DNA of 64,000 nucleotides from WHSW01 sp963769945. Its GTDB lineage: Bacteria > Actinomycetota > Thermoleophilia > Solirubrobacterales > 70-9. A model generated the notes under the pieces. That model searched no databases, was not told the DNA's origin, and worked only from the letters and a program-made list of their open reading frames with translations. Every line of letters starts with the position of its first letter. The first letter of the stretch is position 1. Shown in pieces: positions 18,856 to 28,799 of the stretch. The stretch covers positions 1 to 64,000 of the forward strand of contig CAVYOA010000004.1 in NCBI GenBank assembly GCA_963769945.1, written 5' to 3'. A program made the translations under genes and the position numbers.

Positions 18856-19178
18856 ATCGGGTCGTGGTGGTGGCCGTGCTTGCGAAGCCGCCAGATCGCG
18901 ACGCCGGTGCATACCGCCGCCACCGCAGCGAGAACTATCAGCAGTGTGTTGGGGCCGCCGCCGTCGCTGCCGGCAGTGCTGACGTCGGTTGGGCTCTGGG
19001 TACCGCCGCCGTTCTCACCCGTGCCCTCGGGCAGCAGCTCGTATTCGTACTCGTCGGCCGCGCCCTGTGCAGCCGCGTGAGCGGGCGCGAAGGCGACGCT
19101 CGCCGCCAAGACACACAACGCAAGCACCACCGTCCGCTTGAGTTCGCGGCGTTCGAGCATCTGGTGGATCTTCGTCAT
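18852..19178 (-). CDS. Small secreted/membrane-anchored protein of unknown function
   Basis: This is a protein of 108 residues from ATG 19178. Residues 15-36 (KRTVVLALCVLAASVAFAPAHA) form a signal peptide. A short acidic segment (ADEYEYELLPEG) and a Gly/Ser/Thr-rich linker follow. A membrane helix at about 76-96 (LLIVLAAVAAVCTGVAIW) precedes a basic, His-rich tail RLRKHGHHHDPI. The layout is that of a single-pass anchored surface peptide; it has no LPXTG motif. I do not recognise the family. The stop overlaps the TetR stop on the opposite strand. It is divergent from the binding protein at 19363, with no clear functional link. Confidence 0.6.
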   Translation of the reverse strand: MTKIHQMLERRELKRTVVLALCVLAASVAFAPAHAAAQGAADEYEYELLPEGTGENGGGTQSPTDVSTAGSDGGGPNTLLIVLAAVAAVCTGVAIWRLRKHGHHHDPI

Positions 19179-19362
19179 CAGCCTGCGTTCTCTCAGCCCT
19201 GCGCGCTGGGCGCCCTGAGCCCCGAACCCAGAACACCGTGCCCGGTTGCGCAAGGCACGATATCCGGCGTCTGCGTCGCGGCGCACATCGAGACTACGGC
19301 GCTTGCGCCAAGCGATCACATGCTTGCGCCGCAGCGCGGTACCGCGAGATACTTGTGGCCGG

Positions 19363-20479
19363 ATGATCTCGCGGCGCGAAATCTCGCGGCGCGAGCTGTT
19401 GCAGGCGGGAGCGGGCGCGGCGCTCGGCGCCTACGGCCTCTCCGGATGCACGGTTTCGCGCCCGATCGATAAGCCACCAGCCGGCACGATCATCGAGCCC
19501 AAGATCGACGGCGACCTCTTGATCTACAACTGGGCGCAATACATGGACCCGGCGCTCAAGCAAGGCTTCTCTGACAAGTACGGCGTCGAGGTCACAGAGG
19601 TCAACTACGACAACCTCGAGGCAATGGTGGTGAAGCTGCGTTCGGGCTCGCAGTACGACCTGATCTGGCCCTCGACCGAGTACGTGCAGCGCCTCGCTGC
19701 AGAGGGCCTGCTCGCCCAATTCGACCGCAGCCGGCTTCGCAACGCCGAGGGGATCTCGTCCTTCTACGACAACGCCTGGTACGACCCCAACAACGAGTAC
19801 TCGGTCCCCTACACGTACTACACGACCGGGATCGCCTGGCGCGACGACGTGGTCACGGAGATGAGCGGCTCCTGGAACGACCTGCTCAACCCCGAGGCCG
19901 CCGGGCGCATGTTCATCCTCGACGACTTCCAGGAAGCGATCGGCGAGGCCAACCTGATCAACGGCTTCGGGCTCAACACAGACGACGCCAACGAGCTCGA
20001 GATCTCCAAAGAAACGCTGCTGGCGCAAAAGGAGAACGCGCGCGGCTTCTCCACGAACTCGGTCCAGAACCTGGTCTCGGGCACGGCCGTCATGCACCAG
20101 GCGTGGAACGGCGACATCGTCAACGTTCGCAACCAGGTCGACGAGCCTGAGCTCTACAAGTACGAGACCTGCTCCGAAGGCGTTCCGGTTGGCACCGACC
20201 TGATGTGCATCCCGGTCAACGCGCCGGCGCCCGGAACCGCGCTGTTGTTCATGGACTGGTTGCTCGAGCCGAAGAACGCGGCGCAGAACGTCAACTGGAC
20301 CGGTTACCCCCAACCCGTCGACGGCGGCCTCGAGGCTTTCGCTGAGCTGGTCAAGGAGGAGCCGGCGATCGACGTCGACCTGGATGCGCTCGGGGACGGG
20401 CGGGCTCGAGTATCGCCTCGACGACCCCGACACCCGCCAGCTGTGGACGCAGGTGTTCACCGAGGTCAAGGTCGGATGA
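19363..20479 (+). CDS. Polyamine-type solute-binding lipoprotein with Tat-like signal, PotD-like (one frameshift)
   Basis: This is the binding protein of a second polyamine-type importer. The start MISRREISRRELLQAG carries a twin-arginine motif (RRELLQ) and a lipobox LSGC, so export as a folded lipoprotein by Tat is likely. The mature part opens DGDLLIYNWAQYMDP, the usual PotD start. It has YDLIWPSTEYVQRLA and a full-length two-lobe pattern. A break near 20400, from an extra base between G runs, restores the end GLEYRLDDPDTRQLWTQVF before TGA 20477. Length is about 372 residues. The stop overlaps an ATG (20476), but the following permease reads better from a TTG at 20502. Confidence 0.85.
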
Positions 20480-20501
20480 CCCGCGTCGCAGGTTCGATGC
20501 C

Positions 20502-21352
20502 TTGACTGCGGGCGGCTTCTGGACTCGCTTTCTCGTTCCCGGCGCGCTGTGGCTGGTGGCGCTGTTCGTAGTCCCGGTGGTCTTCGTGCTCGCGCTTTCG
20601 TTCGGCTATGTCGACGACCTCGGCCGCGCTGTCTATGCGACCGAGCTCGACAACTACGCCGATGCCTTCGATCCGACCTACCTTCCGGTCTTGCTGCGCT
20701 CGGTCGGCTACGCCCTGGCGACCGACCGTGCTCTGTCTCGCGATCGGCTACCCGGTGGCCTATTACATCGCTCGCTACGGCGGGCGCTACCGCAACCTGC
20801 TCGTGGCGCTCTTGGTGCTTGCCGTTCTTCGTCAACTACCTGGTTCGGACCTACGCCTGGGTCGCGCTGCTCGCCGACGAGGGGTTGGTCAACGGCGCGG
20901 TCACCGACATCGGCCTGCGCGAGGACGGCTTTCGCCTGATCAACACCCCCTTTGCTGTCATCGGCGGTCTCACCTACGGCTATCTGGTGTTCATGATCCT
21001 GCCGGTATACGGCGCGCTCGAGCGGCTGCCGGGGTCGGTGATCGAGGCCGGCAAGGACCTCTACGGGACGCCGTTTCGGACCTTCTGGCATGTCACTCTG
21101 CCGCAGACCAAGCAGGGCATCCTCGCCGGCTCGGTGCTCGTCTTCTTGCCGGCGGTCGGCGACTTCGTCTCGGCGCAGCTGCTCGGCGGTCCCGACACCT
21201 ACATGGTCGGCAACCTGATCCAGGACCAGTTCTTCACCGCCAACAACTGGCCTTTCGGCGCCGCGCTGACGGTGGTGATGATGATCTTCCTCTCGGTCTG
21301 GATGGTCGGCTACCTGCGCTCGGCCGCGCGCGACGCAAGGGCAGCAACGTGA
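20502..21352 (+). CDS. ABC transporter permease, PotB-like (frameshifted)
   Basis: This is the first permease of the second polyamine-type importer. The protein begins TAGGFWTRFLVPGALWLVALF with a membrane helix. A break near 20725-20830 separates LRSVGYALATD from FFVNYLVRTYAWVALL. The EAA loop region is EAGKDLYGTPFRTFWHVTLPQ. The TTG start at 20502 is chosen because no in-frame ATG or GTG precedes it; a missing base after the ATG at 20476 is the other explanation. The stop overlaps the next start (GTGA at 21349). Confidence 0.78.
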
Positions 21353-22182
21353 CCGGCGGTTTCGACAAGCCGAGGTTCCTGCGCTTCTTCGCGATCGGCG
21401 TCTACGCGCTTCCTCTTCGTGCCGATCTTCATCGTCGTCCTCTTCAGCTTCAACTCGGCCAAGTCGCTGAACAACTTCGATGGCTTCTCGCTGCGCTGGT
21501 ACGAGGAGTTCCTCAACGACGCCGACGCCTGCGCGAGTCGCTGTTCGCGTCGCTGGAGATCGCTTTGCTGACGATGATCGTGGCGACGATTCTCGGCACG
21601 GCGCTGGCGATCGGCCTGGTGCGTTCTCGCGCTCGCTGGGCGCCCGGGGCCAACGTCCTGATGCTGGTGCCGCTTGGTGGTGCCCGAGATCGTCACCGGG
21701 ATCTCGGCCCTGCTGATCTTCAGCCAGATCGGGATCGCGCTCTCGTTCTGGACGATCGTCGATCGCCCACATCACCTTCTCGATCTCCTACGTGACGATC
21801 GTCGTTCGCGCCCGGCTCGCCGTCGATCAGCCAGGAGGTCGAGGAGGCGGCGATGGACCTCGGCGCGACGCGCTGGCAGTCGGTGCGCCTGGTGTTGGTG
21901 CCGGCGCTGTGGCCGTCGGTGCTCGCCGCCGGGCTGCTTGGTCTTCGCCTTCTCCTTCGACGACTTCGTGCTCTCGTTCTTCACCACCGGCGAGGACCTG
22001 CAGCCGCTGCCGGTGCGGATCTGGTCGGCGATCCGCTTCGGGCTCTCGCCGACGATCAACGCGATCGGGACGCTGATGATGGTCGTCTCGCTGAGCGCGA
22101 TCGCGCTTGCGGTGCTGCTGCCGCGGCTGTTCGGCCGGCGCGAGAGCGGCCTCAAGGTCCTGACCGCGGGAGGAGGGAGAGC
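21349..22182 (+). CDS. ABC transporter permease, PotC-like (multiple frameshifts)
   Basis: This is the second permease of the same importer. It starts GTG (TGGFDKPRFLRFFAIGVYALP). Coding signal moves between frames with breaks near 21410, 21530, 21675, 21765, 21825 and 21945. Recognisable parts are PIFIVVLFSFNSAKS, SLFASLEIALLTMIVATILG, and the EAA loop EEAAMDLGATRWQSVRLVLVPAL, split here by the helix. FSFDDFVLSFFTTGEDLQPLP also appears. No in-frame stop precedes the ATPase start at 22183, so the end is approximate; a TGA at 22161 in another frame may be the true stop. Confidence 0.7.
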
Positions 22183-23262
22183 GATGGCCGAGGCGATCCG
22201 AGATCGAGAACGTGAGCAAGCGCTTCGGCGATCACGCCGCCGTCGACGACATCAGCCTCGTGATCGAGCAGGGCGAGTTCTTCTCGCTGCTCGGCCCGTC
22301 GGGGTGCGGCAAGACGACGACGCTGCGCATGCTCGCCGGCTTCGAGGTGCCGAGCGAGGGTCGCATCCTGCTCGAGGGTGAGCCGGTCGAGAACGTGCCC
22401 GCCCTACAAGCGCGACGTCAACATGGTCTTTCAGAGCTACGCCCTGTTCGATCACCTCGATGTCGCCGACAACGTCGCCTTCGGGCTCAAGCGCCGCAAG
22501 GTCGAGAAGGCCGAGATCACGCGCCGCGTCGGTGAGGCACTCGAGCTCGTCAACCTCGCTCACCGCGCCGGTGCCCGCTCGAACGAGCTCTCGGGCGGCC
22601 AGCAACAGCGCGTCGCGCTGGCGCGGGCGCTCGTCAACCGGCCCAAGGTCCTGCTGCTCGGACGAGCCGCTCGGGTGCCCTCGACCTGAAGCTGCGCCGC
22701 CAGATGCAGGTCGAGCTCAAGGCAGATCCAGCGCGAGGTCGGGATCACCTTCGTCTTCGTCACCCACGACCAGGAGGAGGCGCTGTCGATGTCGGACCGG
22801 ATCGCGGTCATGAACGACGGGCAAGGTCGCCCAGTGCGGTGCCGCCCGAGGACATCTACGAGCACCCCAGCGAGCAGTTCGTCGCCGGCTTCATCGGGAT
22901 CTCGAACCTGCTCGAGGGCACCGTCGCCGATGACGGTCAGATCAGGCTGGCCAACGGCCAGCACGTGTCGGTGCCGCTGCCCGACGGCTGCGACCGCGGC
23001 GACACCGTCAACCTCTCGGTGCGCCCGAGAAGATCGCGGTGGCCGAGGAGGTCGAGGAGGGGATGGTGACGATCGCAGGGCGAGATCGAGGCTCGCGTCT
23101 ACCTCGGCGTCATGACCCAGATCACCGTCTCGCTCGGCGACGGCGCCCGCCTCGTCGCGCTCGAGCAGGCCACCTACCGCGTCGCGCGCCGACGACCGCT
23201 GGGAGCCGGGGATGAAGGTCAAGCTCGGCTGGCTGCCCGAGCACTGCCTCGTTTTGCGCTGA
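22183..23262 (+). CDS. Polyamine-type ABC transporter ATPase, PotA-like (multiple frameshifts)
   Basis: This is the ATPase of the second importer and the last gene in a D-B-C-A order. A strong ribosome site (GGAGGAGGGAGA) precedes ATG 22183. An extra C near 22198 must be removed to join MAEAI to EIENVSKRFGDHAAV. Motifs in order: Walker A LLGPSGCGKTTTLRML, Q-loop MVFQSYALFDHLDV, signature LSGGQQQRVALARAL, Walker B near 22655 in a shifted frame, H-loop FVFVTHDQEEALSMSDRI, then a TOBE-type C-terminus ending WLPEHCLVLR at TGA 23260. Breaks occur near 22400, 22665, 22725, 22825, 23030, 23080 and 23195. Confidence 0.78.
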
Positions 23263-23346
23263 AGCGCTCGCCTCGGTTTGCGTTAACGGAAGCGAAGGGC
23301 AGAAAAACTGGGGGTAGGCGGAGCGGGTAGCCCTCGGTCGCACGGC

Positions 23347-23463
23347 TCAGTTGAGCTCGACGATGCCGAAGACAAGCAGGAGGACGAGGGTGAGAACCGC
23401 TGAGACGAGCAGCGAGCCTGCGCATCCGAGGCGGTTCGAGAAGAAGAAGAACACGCCCGTCAC
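23347..23463 (-). CDS. Putative 38-residue membrane peptide
   Basis: A GTG-initiated frame of 38 codons reads MTGVFFFFSNRLGCAGSLL and continues as one hydrophobic helix ending FGIVELN. It lies 27 bases downstream of the third importer's last permease on the same strand and faces the end of the second importer. GGGCGGG precedes the start at short spacing. The continuous hydrophobic pattern and its fit to the gap support it, but no family is recognised and it may not be translated. Confidence 0.35.
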   Translation of the reverse strand: MTGVFFFFSNRLGCAGSLLVSAVLTLVLLLVFGIVELN

Positions 23464-23490
23464 CTACCCGCCCGGCGTGTCCGCAAGCGC

Positions 23491-24344
23491 TCAGGGCGCT
23501 GGGGTCGCTTCCGCCGACACCGCGCCGCCGCCGCGGCCTGGACCGACCGTGCCCTCGTCCTGGGTCAGCTTGTGGGCGAAATAGACAGGGATGATCGAGA
23601 GCAGGATCGACGATGAGGGCGACGACGTTGACGATCGGCAGTTGGTTCGGCCTCGAGAAGTTGTTGAGGATCCAGATCGGCAGTGTCTCGTCGCCGGCGC
23701 CGATCGTGAACGTGGTGACGATGATCTCGTCGAAAGAGAGCGCGAAGGCGAGCAGCGCTCCCGCGACGAGCGCGGTTCTCAGGTTCGGGCAGAGTCACCA
23801 AGCGAAACGTCTGCCACGGCGTTGCGCCGAGGTCGGCCGAGGCTTCCTCGAACGAGGTCGACATCCGCCGCAGGCGGGCGACGACGTTGTTGAAGACGAC
23901 GACGATGCAGAAGGTGGCATGGGCGACGACGATCGTGAACAGGTTGAGGTCGATGCCGGCGACCTGGGTGAAGGTCGAGTTGAGCGCGATGCCGGTGACG
24001 ATCCCCGGGAGCGCGATCGGCAGGATGACCAGGAACGAGATCGTCTCGCGGCCGAAGAAGCGTTGAACCGCGCGACGGCCAGCGAGGCGAGGGTGCCGAG
24101 CACGAGCGCGATCGCGGTCGCAATCGCCGCCCGTCTTCAGCGAGTAGACCAAAGCGTCGCGCGCGCCGCCGTTCTCAAGCGCCTTCTCGAACCACTCGAG
24201 CGTGAAGCCCGGGGGCGGCCAAGCGAAGGTGCGTGACGAGCTGAAGGCTTCGATCGCGATGACCAGTAGCGGCATGTAGATGAAGGCAAGGGTGAGCGCG
24301 GTCGTGAGCCGTAGCAGCCGGTCCGATCGCTTCGATAGCCGCAT
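23491..24344 (-). CDS. ABC transporter permease, PotC-like (frameshifted)
   Basis: This is the second permease of a third polyamine-type importer. The start MRLSKRSDRLLRLTTALTLA precedes a membrane helix (FIYMPLLVIAIEAFS). TLEWFEKALENGGARDALVYSL is the periplasmic stretch typical of PotC. FLVILPIALPGIVTGIALNS and the EAA loop EEASADLGATPWQTFRLVTLP follow, quoted in parts. Breaks occur near 24130, 24060, 23785 and 23610. The corrected end (IPVYFAHKLTQDEG...) reaches TGA 23491-23493. GGGAG precedes the ATG, which lies 9 bases after the stop of the other permease. Confidence 0.8.
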
Positions 24345-24353
24345 CCACGCTCC

Positions 24354-25254
24354 CTAGAGATGCTCGAAGGCGCCAAGGCGGCGCGCGATCAGCAGGTAGA
24401 TGATCATGACCACGATCGGCACCATCGCGAACGCCGCCGCCAGCGGCAGGTTGCTGACGAAGTTCGCGTAGACAACGGTGCCGATGAACTGAGTGCCCGA
24501 GCCGACCAGGGTCGGCGCGATGAAGTCTCCAAGCGTGAGCGAGAAGGTGAAGATCGAGCCCGCGACGACGGCGGGGAAGACCAGCGGCAAGATCACCTTG
24601 CGAAAGGTGTACAGCGGCTTGGCTCCCATGTCCTCTGAAGCAGACAGGAGCGTGTTCGGAATCCGCTCGAGCCCGGCGTAGATCGGGATGATCATGTACG
24701 GAAGCCAGATGTAGCTCATCACCAGCCACACCGCGACCGTGCCGTAACCGGGTCCGGTGATCCCAAGCGGCTCCAGCGCCCAGTTGAACGCCCCCTCCTC
24801 GGAGAGGATCGAGCGCCAGGCGTAGATCTTGACCAGATATGCCGACCACAGCGGCATCAGCACGGCGACGACCAGCAGGCCGCGGGCGCGCGGGGTCGCC
24901 ACCTTTGCCATGTAGAAGGCCAGCGGAAAGGCGATGATGACGTCGGTGATCGTCACCAGCGCCGCAATCAGGACGGTGCGCGCCGGTGACCGAGCGATAG
25001 ACGTCTTCGCTGGCGATCGCGTCGAAGTTGTCGAGCGTGAACGTCTGCTCGATCTCGCCGCTGAGCTCGCCGAGCGACCAGAAGCTCGTTACCAACAGGA
25101 CCGCGAGCGATCCGAGGTAGCCGACTACGAGCCAGCCGACGGGACCGGCCAGCAGCGCCCCGGCCTGAAGGCGCGGGCGCCCGTGGAAGAGGTCGGCGAG
25201 CCGATGGCCGACCGACCTCCTTGGCGCTGATCCGGCTAGATCAGACGCTTCCAC
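24354..25254 (-). CDS. ABC transporter permease, PotB-like (one frameshift)
   Basis: This is the first permease of the third importer, about 299 residues from a GTG start. The N-terminal cytoplasmic part holds SVGHRLADLFHGRPRLQ, then a helix (GPVGWLVVGYLGSLAVLLV). A single break near 24985 joins SEDVYRS to TVLIAALVTITDVIIAFPLA. The EAA loop is SASEDMGAKPLYTFRKVILP. The end RRLGAFEHL at TAG 24354 is intact. It starts 13 bases after the binding-protein stop and continues the A-D-B-C order seen in the first importer. Confidence 0.85.
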
Positions 25255-25267
25255 GAACGGCTACTGC

Positions 25268-26473
25268 CTAACCCTTGACCTCGGTCCACCCCTGGACCCA
25301 GTCGTCGTAGGTCTTGCAGACGTCGCCGCGATCGTCACCGCAATCGGAGACGGGGGTCCGCCAGTACTCGATCTGGTCGAAGAACTCCTCGTCGCCTGCG
25401 TGGTAGATGTCGCAGTGCTTCGGATCGGCCGTGAGCTCGCACGATTTCTCGTTCGAGGGAGCCTCGCCGAACCACTCAGCCACCGCGGCGTTCGCCTCGG
25501 GACTGACGATGTGGTCCATCCACATGTACATGCAGTTCGGATTCGCAGCTTCCGAGCTGATCATCCATGTGTCCGACCAACCGGTGGCGCCCTCTTCGGG
25601 CAGGACGACCTCTTCCTTGCCACCCTCGGCGACGATCAGGTTGTTGATCACCTGCCACGTCGTGCCAACCGAGATGTCACCAGCGCTGAACGCCTGGATC
25701 GACTTCGTGTAGTCGGACCAGTACTCGCCGATGTTCTCGCGCTGCGCCTTGAGCAACTCGATTGCCGCGTCGAACTGCTCCTGGTCGAGCTCGTAGGGAT
25801 CCTCGATCCCAAGCTCGGGCTGGTGCTCGCGCAGATACAGCGCCGCGTCGGCGATGTAGATCGGGTTGTCATACGCGGTCACCTTGCCCGCGTACTGATC
25901 TGACTCGTCGAAGACGACGTCCCAGGAGGTTGGCGCCGGCTTGACCTCGTCGGGGTCGTACATGAGCAGGTTCGAGCCCCGCCCGTGCGGGACCCCGTAC
26001 ATCTGCCCCTCGACGCTGTTGAACGGCTGCTCCTTGAGTGCGTCGTAGATGTCGTCGTAGTTCGAAATGAGGTCGGTGTTGACCGGGTCGACGTCGCCGC
26101 CTTCGATCAGACGCGTCGTCGCATCACCGGAGGCCGAGACCCCGTCGTATTGACCGGTGCGCATCAGCTGCACCATCTCGTCGGATGAGTTTCCGACCTT
26201 GACGTTGACCTGACAGCCGGTCTCCTTCTCGAAGTCCGAGACCCAGTCGACCTTGGGGTCGGTCGACCCGTCTTCGACGTAGCCCGCCCAAGCGATGAGA
26301 TTGACCTCGCCCTCGCCCTCGCCGAGCTCAGAGAGCGCGGTGCTCTCGTCGACCGCACCGGAATCGCCATCGTCATCGTCGCCACATCCGGCCGCGAAGG
26401 CGACCATGAACGTCAGCAAGCCGGCGATCACGAGCCATGCGATTCGCGAGGGTTCAACTCTTTTGTTGCGCAT
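25268..26473 (-). CDS. Polyamine-type solute-binding lipoprotein, PotD-like
   Basis: This is the intact binding protein (401 residues) of the third importer. MRNKRVEPSRIAWLVIAGLL and lipobox AAGC (lipidated Cys30) give a Sec lipoprotein signal, followed by an acidic linker GDDDDGDSGAVDE. The mature part has VNLIAWAGYVEDG, then GQYDGVSASGDATTRLIEGG and YGVPHGRGSNLLMYDPDEV, matching the PotD/PotF two-lobe fold. Six cysteines cluster in the C-terminal third, which may form disulfides. GGAGAG precedes the ATG, and the ATG shares a base with the ATPase stop (TGATG). Its sequence differs clearly from the other two binding proteins, which suggests different ligands. Confidence 0.9.
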   Translation of the reverse strand: MRNKRVEPSRIAWLVIAGLLTFMVAFAAGCGDDDDGDSGAVDESTALSELGEGEGEVNLIAWAGYVEDGSTDPKVDWVSDFEKETGCQVNVKVGNSSDEMVQLMRTGQYDGVSASGDATTRLIEGGDVDPVNTDLISNYDDIYDALKEQPFNSVEGQMYGVPHGRGSNLLMYDPDEVKPAPTSWDVVFDESDQYAGKVTAYDNPIYIADAALYLREHQPELGIEDPYELDQEQFDAAIELLKAQRENIGEYWSDYTKSIQAFSAGDISVGTTWQVINNLIVAEGGKEEVVLPEEGATGWSDTWMISSEAANPNCMYMWMDHIVSPEANAAVAEWFGEAPSNEKSCELTADPKHCDIYHAGDEEFFDQIEYWRTPVSDCGDDRGDVCKTYDDWVQGWTEVKG

Positions 26474-27558
26474 CAATTCTCTCCTTCGTTTTCGCTCGCG
26501 GACGAGACGACCGCGACCGTGTGTTCCGGTCGCCATGCGACGACCATCTCGCGCCCGACCTGCTCGCTCACCTGTGCCGAGGTGGCCTCGAGGTTCTGGC
26601 GCACGATCTGAAGCTCTCCGCCCTCGTCGAGCACGACGAGGTAGCGGGTAATCATTCCGGCGTAGGCGACGTCGCGGACCCGTCCGCGCTCGGAGTGCAT
26701 GCCCTCGGTGTCGTCACCGGGCTCGAGCAGGCGGATCTTCTCCGGGCGAACGGTGAAGCGCCGGCCCTTGCGTTCGAGGGCGTTGGAAACGCCGACGAAC
26801 CCCGCGACGAAACTCGACCCCGGAGTCTCATAAACCTCGGCCGGGGTGCCGACCTGCTCGACGCGCCCTTCGTTGAAGACGGCGATGCGATCCGACATCG
26901 TCAGCGCCTCCTCCTGATCATGGGTGACATAGACGAAGGTGATCTGGACGTCGCCCTGGATCTGCTTGAGCTCGAGCTGCATCTCCTCGCGCAGCTTGAG
27001 ATCGAGGGCACCGAGCGGCTCGTCGAGCAGCAGCACGCGAGGGCGATTGACGATCGATCGGGCGAGGGCAACGCGCTGGCGCTGGCCGCCGGAAAGCTCG
27101 GCGGGCTTGCGGTCGCCGTACCCCGTGAGCCGAACCATCTCCAGGGCCTCGTCGCGACGGCTCGCACGTTCCTCCTTGGCGGTGCCCTTGACCCGCATCC
27201 CGTACTCGACGTTTTGGCCGACCGTCATGTGCGGAAACAACGCGTAGTCCTGAAACACAGTGTTGACCTCGCGGTCATAGGGCGGCAGATGGCCGACGTC
27301 GCGCCCCGCGAGCTCAACCGTGCCCGAGTCGGGAAGCTCAAAGCCGGCGATCATGCGCAACGTGGTCGTCTTACCCGAGCCCGAAGGCCCGAGCATCGTG
27401 AAGAACTCGCCGTGGGCAATCTCGAGATCGACTCCGGCGACCGCGACAACGTCGCCGTAGGTCTTGCGCACGTCCTTGAGGCGGATGTCGGGCGGTGCGT
27501 CGCCGCCGTTCTCGCTCGCGCTCTGCTCTCTCAATTGCTCCACTGCGTAAAAGACCAC
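26473..27558 (-). CDS. Polyamine-type ABC transporter ATPase, PotA-like
   Basis: This intact ATPase of 361 residues is the first gene of the third importer operon. Motifs: Walker A MLGPSGSGKTTTLRMI (about residue 54), Q-loop TVFQDYALFPHMTV, signature LSGGQRQRVALARSI, Walker B and D-loop VLLLDEPLGALDLKL, H-loop VYVTHDQEEALTMSDRI. A TOBE domain (RFTVRPEKIRLLEPGDD onward) ends VAWRPEHTVAVV. Starts at GTG 27558 or GTG 27543 are both possible. This copy shows what the two frameshifted PotA genes should look like. Confidence 0.92.
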   Translation of the reverse strand: MVFYAVEQLREQSASENGGDAPPDIRLKDVRKTYGDVVAVAGVDLEIAHGEFFTMLGPSGSGKTTTLRMIAGFELPDSGTVELAGRDVGHLPPYDREVNTVFQDYALFPHMTVGQNVEYGMRVKGTAKEERASRRDEALEMVRLTGYGDRKPAELSGGQRQRVALARSIVNRPRVLLLDEPLGALDLKLREEMQLELKQIQGDVQITFVYVTHDQEEALTMSDRIAVFNEGRVEQVGTPAEVYETPGSSFVAGFVGVSNALERKGRRFTVRPEKIRLLEPGDDTEGMHSERGRVRDVAYAGMITRYLVVLDEGGELQIVRQNLEATSAQVSEQVGREMVVAWRPEHTVAVVSSASENEGEN

Positions 27559-27691
27559 CCCTGGGCCGCGTTCTCGACACCACTCGCGACGGTGAGCACC
27601 TGAGCGACGACGCTATCCGAACCGTGCGATCGGTGCCACTCTCGTCACGGACAAAGATCGCCGCTGGCCTACGCCGAACTGTCTGACCCGG

Positions 27692-28006
27692 TTACAACAG
27701 AGCTCGAGAGAGTGCCGTGACCAAGGCCGCGATTGCAATTACAGGCAGGGTCGAGGCGCCAGCCCACAGCGCCAGGCCGGCGGCGCCAACACCGGCGACG
27801 CGCTCGTCGATCTCCAACGATCCGCCCGCGGGCGCAGCGACGGTCTGCACCACCACCAGCGCGGCCAGCAGCGCCGGCGCCACCAGCACGATCACCGCCT
27901 GAAAGCGCGGCGGCAGATCGCGGCCGCCGAGCGCCACGGGCCCGCTGGCGCGAATGATCGCCGAGGCGACGGTGAGAACGCCGATAGTGAGCCAGACCTC
28001 GCTCAT
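27692..28006 (-). CDS. azlD: AzlD-type branched-chain amino acid export subunit
   Basis: This is a small membrane protein of 104 residues with four hydrophobic segments: TIGVLTVASAIIRASGPVAL, FQAVIVLVAPALLAALVVVQ, AGVGAAGLALWAG and LPVIAIAALVTALSRAL. It partners AzlC in exporting branched-chain amino acids in known cases. The ATG at 28006 overlaps the azlC stop (ATGA), the standard azlCD arrangement. Confidence 0.85.
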   Translation of the reverse strand: MSEVWLTIGVLTVASAIIRASGPVALGGRDLPPRFQAVIVLVAPALLAALVVVQTVAAPAGGSLEIDERVAGVGAAGLALWAGASTLPVIAIAALVTALSRALL

Positions 28007-28744
28007 CGGGCCGCCTCGCGCGGAGCGGGCGCCTGGCCCGACCACAGGCCCAGCAGCGCCGTCGCCGAGGCGGCGATCACCGGCACGCCGGCGGGCGTGA
28101 ACGGGATCAGCACCAGGGCGATGAGGCTGCCGAGCCCCGCGACCAGCCTCGGCAGTCCCGGCCGCAGCTCGCCTTCGATCAGCAGGCAGAGGAAGAAGGC
28201 AGGGAAGAGTGCGTCGAGCCCGAGCCTTGCCGGGTCGCCAATGAGGTCGCCGGCAAGGGCGCCGATTGCGGTCCCCGCGACCCACAACGGGTATGCGGGA
28301 GTTGTCGCACCGAGCATGAAGGCGGCGTCGAAGCGCCCGCCGCCGCGGCTGGCCGCTGCCCAGGAGTAGTCGATCATCGCCTGCCCGATGGCGGCGCGGC
28401 GAAAAGGTCCGCCGCGAAGCGAGGGAGCGAGGGCGATCCCCATCGGCACGTAGCGGAGGTTGAGCAGAATGCCGGCGGCGATCGCGGCCGCCGCCCCGCC
28501 TCCGGCGGCAAGCACCGCGGTCGCCGCAAACTGGGCTGAGCCAGCGAAGACCGCAGCCGACATCACGATCGGTGCCACCGGGCCCATCACCGGCTCGGCG
28601 AGAACGCCGAAAGAGATCGCGACGCAGCACCGCGGCGAGCGCGTAGGGCGTACCCATCCGCAGCCCGGCCGCGTAGCCGTCGGCGTTGGAACGGCTCGCA
28701 GGCGAGCTGCCATGCGTGTCGTGATCGGTTTGTCGCGGTGACAC
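28003..28744 (-). CDS. azlC: AzlC-family branched-chain amino acid exporter (one frameshift)
   Basis: This is the large subunit of the AzlCD exporter, about 246 residues. The start MSPRQTDHDTHG and GLRMGTPYALAAVL are joined after a break near 28625 to AISFGVLAEPVMGPVAPIVM. SAAVFAGSAQFAATAVLAAGG is the AzlC signature region, quoted in part: GSAQFA is highly conserved. Multiple membrane helices follow, ending AAR at TGA 28003. It is co-transcribed with azlD. Nearby amine-use genes give no clear hint on substrate. Confidence 0.85.
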
Positions 28745-28799
28745 GGCCCGCCATTTTGGCGAGCCGCCGCGCGCTCAGCTATTCAGTTTCGTGAAGTAC

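Noticed and set aside
19294..20835. 513-codon minus-strand open frame opposite the second binding protein
   Set aside because: It is rich in Arg/Val/Asp of low complexity with no domain, while the plus strand has a clear PotD-like protein.
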